A program made the translations under genes and the position numbers. 64,000 nucleotides of DNA from Mycobacterium sp. DL592 (GTDB taxonomy: Bacteria; Actinomycetota; Actinomycetes; Mycobacteriales; Mycobacteriaceae): the NCBI RefSeq assembly GCF_011694515.1, contig NZ_CP050192.1, positions 4,355,064-4,419,063 of the forward strand, read 5' to 3'. Positions 24,254 through 33,323 of this stretch are shown in pieces (the first letter of the stretch is position 1; the number at the start of each line of letters is the position of its first letter). The notes under the pieces were generated by a model. The model did no database searches, had not been told where the DNA came from, and saw nothing but the letters and a program-made list of their open reading frames with translations.

Positions 24254-27162
24254 CGGGTCTCCTTGGCACCTATGAGGCCGGGGTCCTCGTCGTCATCCCA
24301 CAGCAGCAGCTGGCGAACCGACGCGCGGGTGCCGTACGGCTGCAGCATCTGACTGGCCGGCCGGGGGCGGACCCGTTGTGGCCACCAGAACCAGCGCCCC
24401 AGCAGCGCCGCGATCGACGGGGTCATGAACGAACGCACGATCAGGGTGTCGAAGAGCAGGCCGAGCGCGATCGTGGTGCCGACCTGGCCGATGGCGCGCA
24501 GATCGCTGAACACGAACGCGGCCATCGTGGCAGCGAAGACCAGCCCGGCGGAGGTGACCACCGAGCCCGATCCCACCATGGCGCGGATGATGCCCGTGTT
24601 CAGCCCGGCGTGGATCTCCTCCCGGAACCGGGAGATGAGAAGCAGGTTGTAGTCCGATCCCACAGCCAGCAGCAGGATGACCGACAGCGCGAGCACGATC
24701 CAGTACAGCGGGATGCCCAGGATGTCCTGCCACAACAGGACCGACAGCCCGAAGGAGGCGCCCAACGACAGTGCCACCGTTCCGACGATGACGATCGCGG
24801 CGACCAGACTGCGGGTCACGAACACCATGATGAGGAGGATGAGGCTGAGCGCCGAGATGGCGGCGATCATCAGGTCGTACTTCGCGCCTTCGCTGATGTC
24901 CTTGTAGGTCGACGCCGTGCCACCGAGGTAGATGTCGGAGTTGCCGAGCGGAGTGCCTTTGACGGCATCCTTTGCGGCCGCACGGATTGCGTTGATGTGA
25001 GCGATCCCCTCGGGGGTGGCGGGATCGCCGTCATGGGTGATGATCATGCGGGCGGCCTTGCCGTCCGGGGAGAGGAACAGATTGAGCCCGCGCTGGAACT
25101 CGGGGTTGCTGAACACCTCTGGTGGCAGATAGAACGAGTCGTCGGTCTTGGCGGCGTCGAAGGCCTGCCCCATAGCCGTCGCGTTCTGCAGGTTCGCCTC
25201 GCTGTTGGCGGTAATCCCGGAGTTGGTGGCGTAGTTGGTCATTGCCAGATCGCGGTTGGCTTGCTGGCTGGCGATCTGGGTCGGGATCAGGGCAAGCAAC
25301 TTCGGCTGCAGAGCGGTCAACTTGTCGAGGCTGGCCGTCACGTTACCCAACTGGTCGGTGAGCGCGTCCAGACCGTCGAGGGCATCGAAGACCGACCGCA
25401 GCGCCGCGCAGGCCGGAATGTCGAAACAGTGCGGCTCCCAGTAGAAGTAGTTGCGCAGCGGGCGGAAGAAGTCGTCGAAGTTGGCGATCTTGTTGCGCAG
25501 ATCCTCGGCGATCGCAACAGTCTGGTGGAACGCCTTGGCTTGCTCGTCGGTGGCCTCGTTGGCCTGCTGCTGCAACGTCAGTTGCTGCTTGAGGGTGTCG
25601 ATGGAGGTGTCGATCTCGGCGACCTGTTTGAGGATGTCCGCCGCCCGGGATTGCTGGAAAGGAAGGTTCTCGATCTGGCCGACGCTCTGCGCGCTGAGCT
25701 GGAAGCCGAGCGACGTATGGTCCAGCGGGGTGCCCAGCGGGCGGGTGATCGACTGCACCTCGGCGATGCCAGGTGTGTGGAAGATGGCCCTGGCCACTCG
25801 TTCCAGCAGGATCATGTCGGCCGGGTTGCGCATGTCGTGGTCGGTTTCGACCATCAGCAGTTCGGGGTTGAGCCGGGCCTGCGAGAAATGCCGCTCGGCC
25901 GCGGCGTAGCCGGCGACGGCCGGGGCGCTGGACGGCAGATACCGGCGCTGGTCGTAGCTGGTCTTGTAACCGGGCAGGGCAAGTAAACCGATCAGGGCCA
26001 CCCCGACGCTAACCACCAGGATGGGTCCGGGCCAGCGCACCACAGCGGTCCCGATGCGCCGCCAGGTCCGGGTGCGCATCGATCGCCGCGGCTCCAGCAG
26101 ACCGAACAGCGAGGCGACTGTCAGCACGGCGGGCGCCAGCGTCAGCGCGGCCGCCAACGCGACCGCCACACCGATCGCGGCGGGCGGACCCATGCTGTGG
26201 AAGTAGGGCAACCTGGTGAAGCTCAGGCATAAGACCGCGCCGACCACCGTCAGCCCGGAGCCCAGGATCACGTGTGCCGTCCCGCGATACATTGTGTAGA
26301 AAGCGTTTTCGCGGTCCTCGCCGTTCTGGCGGGCCTCGTGGTAGCGACCGACCAGGAAGATCGCATAGTCGGTGCCTGCCGCGATCACCAGCAGGGTGAG
26401 CAGGTTCGTCGCGAAGGTGGACAGGCCGATGATCCCCGAGCTGGCTAGCAGGCTGACGATGCCGCGCGCCGCCGACAACTCGACGAGCACCGTCAGCAAC
26501 GTCACCACCGCCGCCGAGATGGACCGGTAGATGAACAGCAGCATGGCCATGATCACGACGATGGTGATGACGGTGACCTTGCCGATGCCCGCGCTGCCGA
26601 CGGAGAGCTGATCGGCGAACAACGGCGCCGCGCCGGTGACGTAGGTGGTGACGCCTTTGGGGCGCGCAGTGGTGTCAACGACATGGCGGACTGCCTCGAC
26701 CGATTGCAGCGACAGCGAATCACCCTGATTGCCAGCCAGATTCACCTGGACGTAGGCGGCCTTGCCGTCGTTGCTCTGCGCTGCCCCCGCCGTGAGCGGG
26801 TCGCCCCAGAAGTCCTGGATGTGCTCGACGTGCTTGGTGTCGGCGATCAGCTTTCGGACCAGGGTGTCGTAGTACTGGTGCGCGTCGGGCCCAAGCGGCT
26901 GATCGCCTTCGAGCACGATCATCGCCACGCTGTCCGAGTCGTACTCCTCGAACACCTTGCCGATACGCTTCATCGCCTGCAGTGACGGCGAGTCCTGTGA
27001 GATCAACGAGACGTTGTGGGCTTTGCCGACATCTTCCAGCAGCGGCACGAACACATTGGTCGTCGCGGCGATGAGCAGCCACAGCAGCACGATCGGAACC
27101 GAGAACCGGCGAATGCCGCGGGCGATCTTGAGCACCGTGTCGTCAGCTCGCTGCTCGGTCAT
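24250..27162 (-). CDS. MmpL-family RND transporter
   Basis: The protein has 970 residues. Two repeats of six transmembrane helices each carry a large extracytoplasmic loop; the first runs about 50-190, and the second includes a coiled region rich in Gln/Leu ([20 protein letters not shown]). The proton-relay Asp-Tyr pairs appear in [17 protein letters not shown] and [17 protein letters not shown], as expected for MmpL proteins. It exports lipids, siderophores or drugs in the family. The specific cargo cannot be told. It lies in the order tetR-mmpS-mmpL-membrane protein, each overlapping by four bases. Confidence 0.93.
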   Translation of the reverse strand: MTEQRADDTVLKIARGIRRFSVPIVLLWLLIAATTNVFVPLLEDVGKAHNVSLISQDSPSLQAMKRIGKVFEEYDSDSVAMIVLEGDQPLGPDAHQYYDTLVRKLIADTKHVEHIQDFWGDPLTAGAAQSNDGKAAYVQVNLAGNQGDSLSLQSVEAVRHVVDTTARPKGVTTYVTGAAPLFADQLSVGSAGIGKVTVITIVVIMAMLLFIYRSISAAVVTLLTVLVELSAARGIVSLLASSGIIGLSTFATNLLTLLVIAAGTDYAIFLVGRYHEARQNGEDRENAFYTMYRGTAHVILGSGLTVVGAVLCLSFTRLPYFHSMGPPAAIGVAVALAAALTLAPAVLTVASLFGLLEPRRSMRTRTWRRIGTAVVRWPGPILVVSVGVALIGLLALPGYKTSYDQRRYLPSSAPAVAGYAAAERHFSQARLNPELLMVETDHDMRNPADMILLERVARAIFHTPGIAEVQSITRPLGTPLDHTSLGFQLSAQSVGQIENLPFQQSRAADILKQVAEIDTSIDTLKQQLTLQQQANEATDEQAKAFHQTVAIAEDLRNKIANFDDFFRPLRNYFYWEPHCFDIPACAALRSVFDALDGLDALTDQLGNVTASLDKLTALQPKLLALIPTQIASQQANRDLAMTNYATNSGITANSEANLQNATAMGQAFDAAKTDDSFYLPPEVFSNPEFQRGLNLFLSPDGKAARMIITHDGDPATPEGIAHINAIRAAAKDAVKGTPLGNSDIYLGGTASTYKDISEGAKYDLMIAAISALSLILLIMVFVTRSLVAAIVIVGTVALSLGASFGLSVLLWQDILGIPLYWIVLALSVILLLAVGSDYNLLLISRFREEIHAGLNTGIIRAMVGSGSVVTSAGLVFAATMAAFVFSDLRAIGQVGTTIALGLLFDTLIVRSFMTPSIAALLGRWFWWPQRVRPRPASQMLQPYGTRASVRQLLLWDDDEDPGLIGAKETR

Positions 27163-27611
27163 CCGGACTTCTCCAGGCAGTAGGTGTAGGCGTTGAGGGT
27201 GTTGACCGTTCTCTCGTCCTTGACCTGCCCGTCGATCGTGATCCGGCAGCCGAGGGAATCGCTATTGCCCTGGGCCACAACGTTGGTGAACACCCCGGGC
27301 TGGGTTGTTGTGACGTCGTAGGACCACGGCAGGGCAGCGTCGACGACCTTCTGCGGCTGTGCGTTGATGTCGAGGTAGCTGATCGTCGCAACCGAACCCG
27401 GTGCGCCGAAGACCTCGATGAGAACACGTTTGGGGGTCGCCGCGGTGTTGTCGTTGGGCAGGGCACCACCGGCCGAGACGTTGTTGTGCGAACCGAAGAT
27501 GCCGTGCAGCCGGTACACGCAGAAACCCGCTACCGCGATCACCACCACCGCGACCAACACCGTCCAGCGGCGGGCGAGCAGACGGCCGATCGAGATCCTG
27601 TTGCCTGTCAC
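27159..27611 (-). CDS. MmpS-family transport accessory protein
   Basis: The protein has 150 residues. A transmembrane anchor at about 14-35 ([20 protein letters not shown]) is followed by an extracytoplasmic beta-rich domain. That domain has the family pattern [21 protein letters not shown] and [15 protein letters not shown], and two cysteines (SLGCRI, TYCLEK) that could pair. MmpS proteins assist the cognate MmpL in export. The start is GTG at 27611, overlapping the upstream tetR by GTGA, and its stop overlaps mmpL by ATGA. Confidence 0.92.
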   Translation of the reverse strand: MTGNRISIGRLLARRWTVLVAVVVIAVAGFCVYRLHGIFGSHNNVSAGGALPNDNTAATPKRVLIEVFGAPGSVATISYLDINAQPQKVVDAALPWSYDVTTTQPGVFTNVVAQGNSDSLGCRITIDGQVKDERTVNTLNAYTYCLEKSG

Positions 27612-28210
27612 GGTCCGAGCTCCCCGCGCAGGTAGCGCTGAAACGTCGCAGCCAGATCAGCGATCACCTTGTCCCGCGGCCGCTTCGCCAGCGGTTCCAG
27701 ACCCACGATGTAGCGGGCCATGGTGAAGCCGACGACCTGCGACATCACCAGCGCGGCGCGATACTCCGAGTCGGGCACGCCGAGCCGATCAGCGATGGGC
27801 TGCAGCACGTTACGGGTCAGGAAGTCACGAACCAGCACCGCCGCGGCGGGCTCGGAGGTGGCGGCGCGCATCATGCTCAGCATCCGGCCCCGACGGCTCT
27901 CGTCATCGAGGATGTCGACAAGGGCGTTGGCCAACCGCAGGCCCACCAGGGATTGATCACCGGTCACGACGGTCTCGATGAGCGTGGGCGGATCGATCAC
28001 CAGTTCCACGACGGCCAGGAAGAGTTCCCACTTCTTGCCGAAGAAGTGGGTGACCAGCGCCGGGTCCACGCCGGCCTGTTTGGCGACCGATCGGATCGAG
28101 GTGCGGTCGTAGCCTTGCTCGGCGAACTGCTTGCGGGCAGCATCCTCGATGAGCGCACGGGTGGTGGTTGCCCCCGGTCGCCGCCCGGCGTGGACGCGCC
28201 TAGCCGTCAA
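27608..28210 (-). CDS. TetR-family regulator heading the mmpS-mmpL operon
   Basis: The protein has 200 residues from the TTG at 28210, which has AGGAGA eight bases upstream; in-frame sequence further upstream has no TetR homology. The helix-turn-helix (TSIRSVAKQAGVDPALVTHFFGKKWEL) and the C-terminal TetR_C helices (DFLTRNVLQPIADRLGVPDSEYRAALV) are clear. Being the first gene of the operon, overlapping mmpS, it probably represses its own transporter unit and is released by a ligand of the pump, as known for other mycobacterial MmpL regulators. Confidence 0.87.
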   Translation of the reverse strand: MTARRVHAGRRPGATTTRALIEDAARKQFAEQGYDRTSIRSVAKQAGVDPALVTHFFGKKWELFLAVVELVIDPPTLIETVVTGDQSLVGLRLANALVDILDDESRRGRMLSMMRAATSEPAAAVLVRDFLTRNVLQPIADRLGVPDSEYRAALVMSQVVGFTMARYIVGLEPLAKRPRDKVIADLAATFQRYLRGELGP

Positions 28211-28283
28211 CCCAGTCTCCTGCTGCTCGAGGCACTGAATTCCACGGGTGAGGAATTCTTCGTGGGAAGACTTTAACCCCGGC

Positions 28284-28673
28284 CTATCCGGTAGGCAAGA
28301 GCGCCACCCGACGGTGTCGTCGGCGCCCGAGCGCGACGGCGCCCAGCACCACGGTGAGCACCTCTGCACCCACGCTGATCGCCGCATACGGCGCGGGCTG
28401 CCAGCCGTGCTCGACGAAACCGAGCAGCCCCACGGTGCGCGACAGCGCGAAGGCGACAATCGCCGCAAGCGATCCCGCAACCGCCGCAGCATGGAGCCAC
28501 CGCGGTCCACCCAGTGCGATGAGGACCGCGAGTGAGACGAATGCGCTTGTCAGCACGAGGAACCCGATACCGACCATCGGAAGGTGCCGGTAACCGTGCA
28601 GATACAGGTAACCGTGGGCGGCGGCGCTCACCAACAGGGTCAGCCCGATGCCGAGGTCCAGGAGCCTTCTCAT
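28284..28673 (-). CDS. Four-helix membrane protein of the redox divergon
   Basis: The protein has 129 residues with four hydrophobic helices (about 5-25, 33-54, 60-82, 95-115), a conserved-looking HGYLYLHGYRHLP histidine-rich loop after helix 1, and a basic Arg/His tail. I recognise no named family. The ATG at 28673 overlaps the metallophosphoesterase stop by four bases, so it is the third gene of the cupredoxin operon. The histidine-rich loop could bind metal or haem; that is speculation. Confidence 0.7.
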   Translation of the reverse strand: MRRLLDLGIGLTLLVSAAAHGYLYLHGYRHLPMVGIGFLVLTSAFVSLAVLIALGGPRWLHAAAVAGSLAAIVAFALSRTVGLLGFVEHGWQPAPYAAISVGAEVLTVVLGAVALGRRRHRRVALLPTG

Positions 28674-29599
28674 CGCAGTCTCTCCTCCTTCAGTGCCAGC
28701 GCTTGCTGCCCACGCAGGTAGCAGACCTCGCGGATTCCCAGCGCGTCGTGGAGTTGAGCGGCAGGCAGGGTGAGCGGCTTGGGCGCCGGACCGTCGCCGG
28801 GGTGCGGCAGCGGGTAGGCGGTGGTGGTGGCGCTGTAGAACGTCACATTGTCTTCGGTCTTGGAAAAGAGTTGGTGCACATGGCCGTTGAGGCAGGTGAC
28901 CGACGCGAACCGGCGCAGGTGGCTCAGCGCCTGCGTGGCGTCGTCGGTGCCCCAGCCCCAGTCCGGGTACATCGCGAACAGCGGGATGTGGCTGAAGACG
29001 ACGATCGGGGTGTCCGCCGACAACGGCGCCAGGTCCTTCTCGATGAAATCGAGCTGATCGGCCCCGAGGTGGCCAAGCTTCTTCAGGTTCAAGGTGTTGA
29101 CCAGTCCGATGACGTGGACACCGGCGACGTCGAAGCTGTACCACCCGTCGCCGCGCGATCCGGCGCCGAACGCCGCGCGATACTTCTGGCCGGCGTCGTC
29201 GACCGAGTCGTGCTCGCCCGGAACGGTGAACACGTGCGGGGTGTTGATCCCGCTCATCATCTGTTTGACCTGGTCGAACTGTGCAGGGGTGGCCAGATGG
29301 GTCAGGTCACCGGTGTGGATGACGAAGTCCGGCGTGTAGCCGAGGTTGTTGATCTGGTCGATCGCGCGACCGAAGGACGCGGTGACATCGGGATTGGCGG
29401 TGCCGGTGAAACCGATGTGACTGTCGCTGATCTGCACGAAGCGCAGAGTCGGGCGAGTGGCCTCGGTCGCCGGGGCCGGCGCGACATGGGACAGCACCTC
29501 GCCGCCCACGACGGCGATGCCGACGGCGGCCCCGAACCAGGCACCGTGGCGGATGAGCTGACGGCGGGTCATCTCGCGGGGATCCTGCTCGCCGGTCAT
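28670..29599 (-). CDS. Tat-exported metallophosphoesterase
   Basis: The protein has 309 residues. A twin-arginine signal (MTRRQLIRHGAWFGAAVGIA, Arg12-Arg13) precedes a calcineurin-like phosphoesterase domain with DSHIGF, HTGDLTH, a GEHD variant of the GNHD motif, FSHIP and NGHVHQ metal ligands. Tat export implies folding with its metals before secretion. It is the middle gene of the cupredoxin-phosphoesterase-membrane protein operon, with four-base overlaps on both sides. The substrate is unknown. Confidence 0.87.
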   Translation of the reverse strand: MTGEQDPREMTRRQLIRHGAWFGAAVGIAVVGGEVLSHVAPAPATEATRPTLRFVQISDSHIGFTGTANPDVTASFGRAIDQINNLGYTPDFVIHTGDLTHLATPAQFDQVKQMMSGINTPHVFTVPGEHDSVDDAGQKYRAAFGAGSRGDGWYSFDVAGVHVIGLVNTLNLKKLGHLGADQLDFIEKDLAPLSADTPIVVFSHIPLFAMYPDWGWGTDDATQALSHLRRFASVTCLNGHVHQLFSKTEDNVTFYSATTTAYPLPHPGDGPAPKPLTLPAAQLHDALGIREVCYLRGQQALALKEERLR

Positions 29600-30063
29600 G
29601 GCGTCACCACCACGGTGCCGTGCATGAACGGATGGATGCTGCAGATGTAGCTATAGCTGCCGGGTTTGGTGAAGGTATAGCTGTAGGTGCCGTTGGTGTC
29701 CATTCCGGGCGAGTGGAACGACCCGTCATCGGCGGCAACGGTGTGCGGCTCCTCGTCGTGATTGGACCACGTCACGGTGGCGCCCACCGTGACGGTGAGC
29801 GCGGCCGGGACGAAGGCGAAATTGGTGATGGTCACCGCGGTGCCGCCCACCGGGGCCTGCGGCGCGGCCGACGAAGCTGTCGCCGGAGCCGTCGGGGGCG
29901 CCGACGGCATCGCCGTCATTCCCGGCATTCCGACCGATGTTCCGCCGTTGGCGCCGAAGTCGACCGTCGGCGGCGGGGCGCCGCCGGTCGGTGCGCAGCC
30001 GGCGAGCGCGGCCACCACGATCGCGGTCAGCGCGACAGACCTTTGGCGCTGTGGTGTTTTCAT
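29596..30063 (-). CDS. Cupredoxin (plastocyanin-like) lipoprotein
   Basis: The protein has 155 residues from the ATG at 30063, chosen over the ATG at 30069 because the AGGAGG ribosome site then sits eight bases away. A lipoprotein signal with AALAGC is followed by a Pro/Ala-rich linker and a cupredoxin domain. The type 1 copper ligands are His in EEPHTV, then Cys, His and Met in YICSIHPFMHG. It is predicted to sit outside the membrane and carry electrons or copper. It is first in its operon and divergent from the sigma factor gene. Confidence 0.9.
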   Translation of the reverse strand: MKTPQRQRSVALTAIVVAALAGCAPTGGAPPPTVDFGANGGTSVGMPGMTAMPSAPPTAPATASSAAPQAPVGGTAVTITNFAFVPAALTVTVGATVTWSNHDEEPHTVAADDGSFHSPGMDTNGTYSYTFTKPGSYSYICSIHPFMHGTVVVTP

Positions 30064-30129
30064 GATCATTTCCTCCTGGACTGAACCATCTCGGTAGCGC
30101 GGTACGTCTCATCAAGAGGTAGGTCGGTA

Positions 30130-30152
30130 GTTACACCGCCGCGGCGTGTAAC
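30130..30152. promoter_or_regulatory. Palindrome GTTACAC-N9-GTGTAAC in the sigma/cupredoxin divergent promoter
   Basis: Perfect 7-bp arms at 30130-30136 and 30146-30152 flank CGCCGCGGC. The right half feeds directly into the TGTAACCCC motif of the sigma-factor promoter, and the left half presents TGTAAC to the cupredoxin direction. It could be a regulator site or two back-to-back promoter elements. Confidence 0.5.
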
Positions 30153-30168
30153 CCCCCGCCATATCTAG
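30147..30168 (+). promoter_or_regulatory. Composite motif TGTAACCCC-N6-TATCTAG, copy 1 (sigma factor promoter)
   Basis: TGTAACCCC at 30147-30155 is followed after six bases by TATCTAG at 30162-30168. The GTG at 30174 lies five bases further on, so TATCTA could be a -10 element of a leaderless transcript. The same two blocks with the same spacing occur at 31444-31465. Confidence 0.55.
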
Positions 30169-30173
30169 AACAT

Positions 30174-30731
30174 GTGACGAGAGGCGGAAGTATGCCCGCG
30201 CACGACGATCGACGGTCGCGAGGTGCTTTGCGCCTGGTGTCTGACGAGCGCTATCCGGACTGGGAGGCGGTGTACGAAGACAACGTGGTGTGGTTGTACC
30301 GAACGATTTTCGGTCGGGTAGGCAACCGGGCCGACGCAGAGGATCTGACCTCCGAGGTGTTCCTGAGCGCGATGCGCCCGCTGCGGCTGACTGCGAGCGT
30401 GCCCGAGGTACGGGCCTACCTGCTCGCGACGGCCCGCACTGTGCTGGCGGCGCACTGGCGCGCCACCATGGCCCGCGAGATCACCACCATCGCCGAGGTT
30501 CCCGCCGTGGTGGAGGCCCCAGCCGAGGTGAGCAGCGCTCCCCAGCGGGTCGCCGCCGTGCTGGCCGCACTGCCGGACAGGTACCGGCAGGTACTGGAAT
30601 ATCGTTTCCTCCATGGCCTTTCGGTGCGCGATACTGCCGGTGAGCTCGGTGTGAGTGTCGCCAACGCCAAGGTGCTGCAGCACCGCGCACTTCGGTTGGC
30701 CGCGCAGATCGACGAAGGAGCGCAGCGATGA
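30174..30731 (+). CDS. ECF-type RNA polymerase sigma factor
   Basis: The protein has 185 residues from the leaderless-compatible GTG at 30174 (179 from the ATG at 30192). Region 2 (about 30-95: VYEDNVVWLYRTIFGRVGNRADAEDLTSEVFL) and region 4 (about 125-175: LPDRYRQVLEYRFLHGLSVRDTAGELGVSVANAKVLQHRAL) are intact, with a short linker and no extra C-terminal domain. Its stop overlaps the Rieske gene by four bases, the usual place for an anti-sigma factor. The target promoters may include the TGTAACCCC-type motif here. Confidence 0.9.
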   Translation: MTRGGSMPAHDDRRSRGALRLVSDERYPDWEAVYEDNVVWLYRTIFGRVGNRADAEDLTSEVFLSAMRPLRLTASVPEVRAYLLATARTVLAAHWRATMAREITTIAEVPAVVEAPAEVSSAPQRVAAVLAALPDRYRQVLEYRFLHGLSVRDTAGELGVSVANAKVLQHRALRLAAQIDEGAQR

Positions 30732-31441
30732 GCCAGCGCGAGGTGCACAACTACATCGACGACCTGGTCGCCGGGCGCCGTCCCAGGCGATTCACGCCGG
30801 ACGACTTCGAGGCCGCGCAGATCAGCACGGCCATCTCATTGACGGCTGCCCGGGAGGGAGCCGACGAGCCTCGTCCGGAGTTCATCGCCGGCCTCAAAGC
30901 GATACTGGCACAGGATGGCTCGAGCCCGAGCTCTGATCCGAAAGCACCTCAGCCAGATCGCGTCTCGGTAGCCACTCGTCGCCAGGTGATCGTCGGGACG
31001 GCCGCTGCGGCCACCGCGGCGGTGGCCGCGGTATCGGTGGACCGGTTGTTCGTCGGAGTCACCGCCGACAACGACGTCGCATCCGAGGGCACGGCGGAGA
31101 TGATTCCCACCGACGGGTCATGGGAGACCATCACCGACAGTTCCGCACTGGCCGAGGGCGCAGTCCACGCGTTCGACCTGGGTTCGGTCAGCGGCTTCGT
31201 CCGCCGCACCGGGGGTCGCGTCGAAGCGGTGTCCGGAGTGTGCACCCATCAGGGTTGCAAGCTGTGGTTCGACCAGAGTTCGGACAGGCTGCGCTGCCCC
31301 TGCCATTCGACGTCCTTCTCCCCCGCCGGCCAGGTCTTGACTCACGCGTTGCCCATCGCGCCGAAACCGCTGCCGCACTTCGAAGTACGCGAAAGAGATG
31401 GCGTCATCGAGGTGCTTGCGCCGCCCAGTCAGCCGGCCTGA
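30728..31441 (+). CDS. Membrane Rieske [2Fe-2S] protein with N-terminal anti-sigma-like region
   Basis: The protein has 237 residues. Residues 1-65 are cytoplasmic and helical (VHNYIDDLVAGRRPRRFTPD), resembling the start of zinc-less anti-sigma proteins. After a Pro/Ser linker comes a twin-arginine motif ATRRQVIVG (Arg84-Arg85) and one hydrophobic helix (about 87-108). Outside lies a Rieske domain with cluster ligands Cys172, His174, Cys190 and His193, and the disulfide pair Cys177/Cys192. The ATG overlaps the sigma gene stop. A redox-sensing anti-sigma role is inference. Confidence 0.85.
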   Translation: MSQREVHNYIDDLVAGRRPRRFTPDDFEAAQISTAISLTAAREGADEPRPEFIAGLKAILAQDGSSPSSDPKAPQPDRVSVATRRQVIVGTAAAATAAVAAVSVDRLFVGVTADNDVASEGTAEMIPTDGSWETITDSSALAEGAVHAFDLGSVSGFVRRTGGRVEAVSGVCTHQGCKLWFDQSSDRLRCPCHSTSFSPAGQVLTHALPIAPKPLPHFEVRERDGVIEVLAPPSQPA

Positions 31442-31443
31442 AC

Positions 31444-31465
31444 TGTAACCCCGTCAGCTATCTAG
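31444..31465 (+). promoter_or_regulatory. Composite motif TGTAACCCC-N6-TATCTAG, copy 2 (small secreted protein promoter)
   Basis: TGTAACCCC at 31444-31452 and TATCTAG at 31459-31465 keep exactly the six-base spacing of copy 1. The ATG at 31470 follows four bases later, which again suggests a leaderless transcript separate from the Rieske gene, whose stop is three bases before the motif. Confidence 0.55.
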
Positions 31466-31469
31466 GTGT

Positions 31470-31742
31470 ATGAACAAGTGCAGCAAGACAATTGAGATCA
31501 TGACAGCAGTGCTCGCGGCGGTGACCACCTCGGCGGGAGTTGCGAGTGCCGCCGCCAGAACCACGAACTCGGCGGTCGACATCATCAGCGAACTGCAGGG
31601 GCAGGGCTACGACGTACAACTCAACGGCCAGCCCAACGGGGCGCTCGCGCAATGCACAGTCACTGCCGTGCATCAAACCGCGCTGGGCCCCAACAAGTTC
31701 GGTACGGCCTACGTCGACCTCGACTGCCCCGGTAACGACTAG
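31470..31742 (+). CDS. Small secreted protein of mycobacterial type
   Basis: The protein has 90 residues. A signal peptide ([20 protein letters not shown], cleavage after GVASA) leaves a mature domain of about 62 residues with two cysteines ([16 protein letters not shown]) that can form one disulfide. Its pattern of short hydrophobic segments ([17 protein letters not shown]) is shared by a family of small secreted mycobacterial proteins that I recognise but cannot name. It has its own copy of the sigma-locus promoter motif. Its stop shares a CTAG with the convergent TetR gene. Confidence 0.78.
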   Translation: MNKCSKTIEIMTAVLAAVTTSAGVASAAARTTNSAVDIISELQGQGYDVQLNGQPNGALAQCTVTAVHQTALGPNKFGTAYVDLDCPGND

Positions 31743-32356
31743 ACAGGCACCGCGCGCAGCGCCTCGGGCAGGCTGGGCAGGAAATGCTTGGTGGCGAAAG
31801 CCCGGATGTCGTCGGCGGTCTCCACCGGCTCGGCGCTGGGTAGCAGCTGGATCATCAGTGCGTAACGCCAGATGCAGTCGGCGAGGTCGTGAACGGCCTG
31901 CGGGCCGATGCGGTCGGCGAAACCGGCCGGGAAGATCACCTGCAGGGCCTGTTCGATACGCATGACCGCGGCCGCGTAATGGGTGCGGGCCAGTTCCAGG
32001 GTGAGCGCGGGCTCGTCGAGGACCATCCGGTGCAGCACCCGGTGTTCGCGGCTGCGCAGGATGGCCTGGGTGAACGCCTCGACGTAGTAATTGCTCTGTG
32101 GCCGTGCGTCTTTGAGTTCCTCAGCGATGCCGGAGAACAATCGCACGTTCTCCCGATCCATGACGGCGGCGACGAGGTCGTCCTTGTTGGCGAACCGGCG
32201 GTAGATGGTGGTGCGGCTCACGCCCGCACGGCGGGCGACGTCGTCGAGGGCGACGCGGCGGATACCGTGCCGGTCGAACTCGACGAGCGCGGCGTCGAGA
32301 ATGGCTTCCGTCGACAGGTCAGGCATGCCCTGCACGCGCGAAACCGGCTCTGGCAT
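31739..32356 (-). CDS. TetR-family regulator next to the MpaB-family gene
   Basis: The protein has 205 residues from the ATG at 32356, or 195 from the ATG at 32326, which would reduce the overlap with the upstream gene from 38 to 8 bases. The helix-turn-helix is [27 protein letters not shown]. The C-terminal domain has many short hydrophobic helices typical of lipophilic ligand binding. It is downstream of and overlapping the MpaB/DUF2236 gene, so the two are co-expressed and the regulator probably controls that unit. Confidence 0.85.
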   Translation of the reverse strand: MPEPVSRVQGMPDLSTEAILDAALVEFDRHGIRRVALDDVARRAGVSRTTIYRRFANKDDLVAAVMDRENVRLFSGIAEELKDARPQSNYYVEAFTQAILRSREHRVLHRMVLDEPALTLELARTHYAAAVMRIEQALQVIFPAGFADRIGPQAVHDLADCIWRYALMIQLLPSAEPVETADDIRAFATKHFLPSLPEALRAVPV

Positions 32357-33182
32357 AACCGTTGTAGCGCACCTTCATCGGCAGATGATCCCATAGCCAG
32401 TTCACCGGGCGCGAGCGCCACAGCGCGGCGAAACGTTGATAGTTGCGTTCCTTGCGCTCGCTCCACGGCAGCCCGAGTACCTCGCGGGTGCGCGGCGGCA
32501 TGCCGCCGGTGGTCAGGAACGCCGCCACCGGGTTGAACACCGGCGCCACCAGACGCCACACCAGCGGGTGGACCGCTTTGGGTCTGGGGAAGCCTTTGGT
32601 GACGTAGCCGACGCCGTATTTGGCGGTGGGGTGGGCGACGAGCACCTCGTTGATCATGCGGTCCCAGTAGCGCTCGAACTCGGCGTAGTCGGCGGGCATC
32701 GGGCGATCACTGACCCCGTAGCGCCGGTACCAGGTCTTGGATTCCAGATACATCTGCTCCTTCTCGGCGCGAGTGAGGCGCTTGACGAAGGTGTCGGCGA
32801 AGTAGAGGGCCTGGTCGAAGAAGGTGGCGTGCGCCCAGTAGTAGGTGTCGGGATCCAGCGCGTGATAGCGGCCGCCCTCTGGCATGTCGCCCTTGATGTT
32901 GACGTGGAAGTCGCGGACCCGCGGGCCGGCGTTGTCGTCGTCGCTGCCGTAGACGGTCATGAAGATCGGCGGCAGTGAGCGCTTGATCCGAGCGGCGGTG
33001 TCAGCGAACCACACCGAGTGGTCGAACACCCCCTGGCCGAGCTCGGCGAGCATGTTCTGCAGCACCGCGGGACGCGGCCCGATCAGCGGCATGCGGTTGT
33101 CCCCGAAGTAGCGCCACACCAGTGACTGCGGGCCCAGCGGCAGGGCGTCGGTGGCCGACGTCGGTTCGGCAAGCTCCGTCAT
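32319..33182 (-). CDS. Oxygenase MpaB family / DUF2236 protein
   Basis: The protein has 287 residues from the ATG at 33182. The family features are [26 protein letters not shown] near the start, [22 protein letters not shown] with the conserved histidine, and [27 protein letters not shown]. Members such as latex-clearing protein and MpaB are haem- or iron-containing oxygenases acting on isoprenoid or lipid substrates. This one has no signal peptide. The substrate is unknown. It is co-operonic with a TetR regulator. Confidence 0.82.
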   Translation of the reverse strand: MTELAEPTSATDALPLGPQSLVWRYFGDNRMPLIGPRPAVLQNMLAELGQGVFDHSVWFADTAARIKRSLPPIFMTVYGSDDDNAGPRVRDFHVNIKGDMPEGGRYHALDPDTYYWAHATFFDQALYFADTFVKRLTRAEKEQMYLESKTWYRRYGVSDRPMPADYAEFERYWDRMINEVLVAHPTAKYGVGYVTKGFPRPKAVHPLVWRLVAPVFNPVAAFLTTGGMPPRTREVLGLPWSERKERNYQRFAALWRSRPVNWLWDHLPMKVRYNGYARAGFARAGHA

Positions 33183-33323
33183 GTGGAACAGTGTTACAGA
33201 TTCCGCACTTTGTACCAACCGCTGGTGACCGACGTCACGCACCATCCCTGCGCCGAGATCGACGAAATGTCGGGATCTGCTCGCACTTCCTCGGCGAAAC
33301 CGACGTTTGGGCGAGGGAGGCGG

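Noticed and set aside
33183..33323. Inverted repeat AAATGTCGG...CCGACGTTT upstream of the MpaB-family gene
   Set aside because: One mismatch in nine with a long loop, and no supporting context; not strong enough to call as a terminator or operator.
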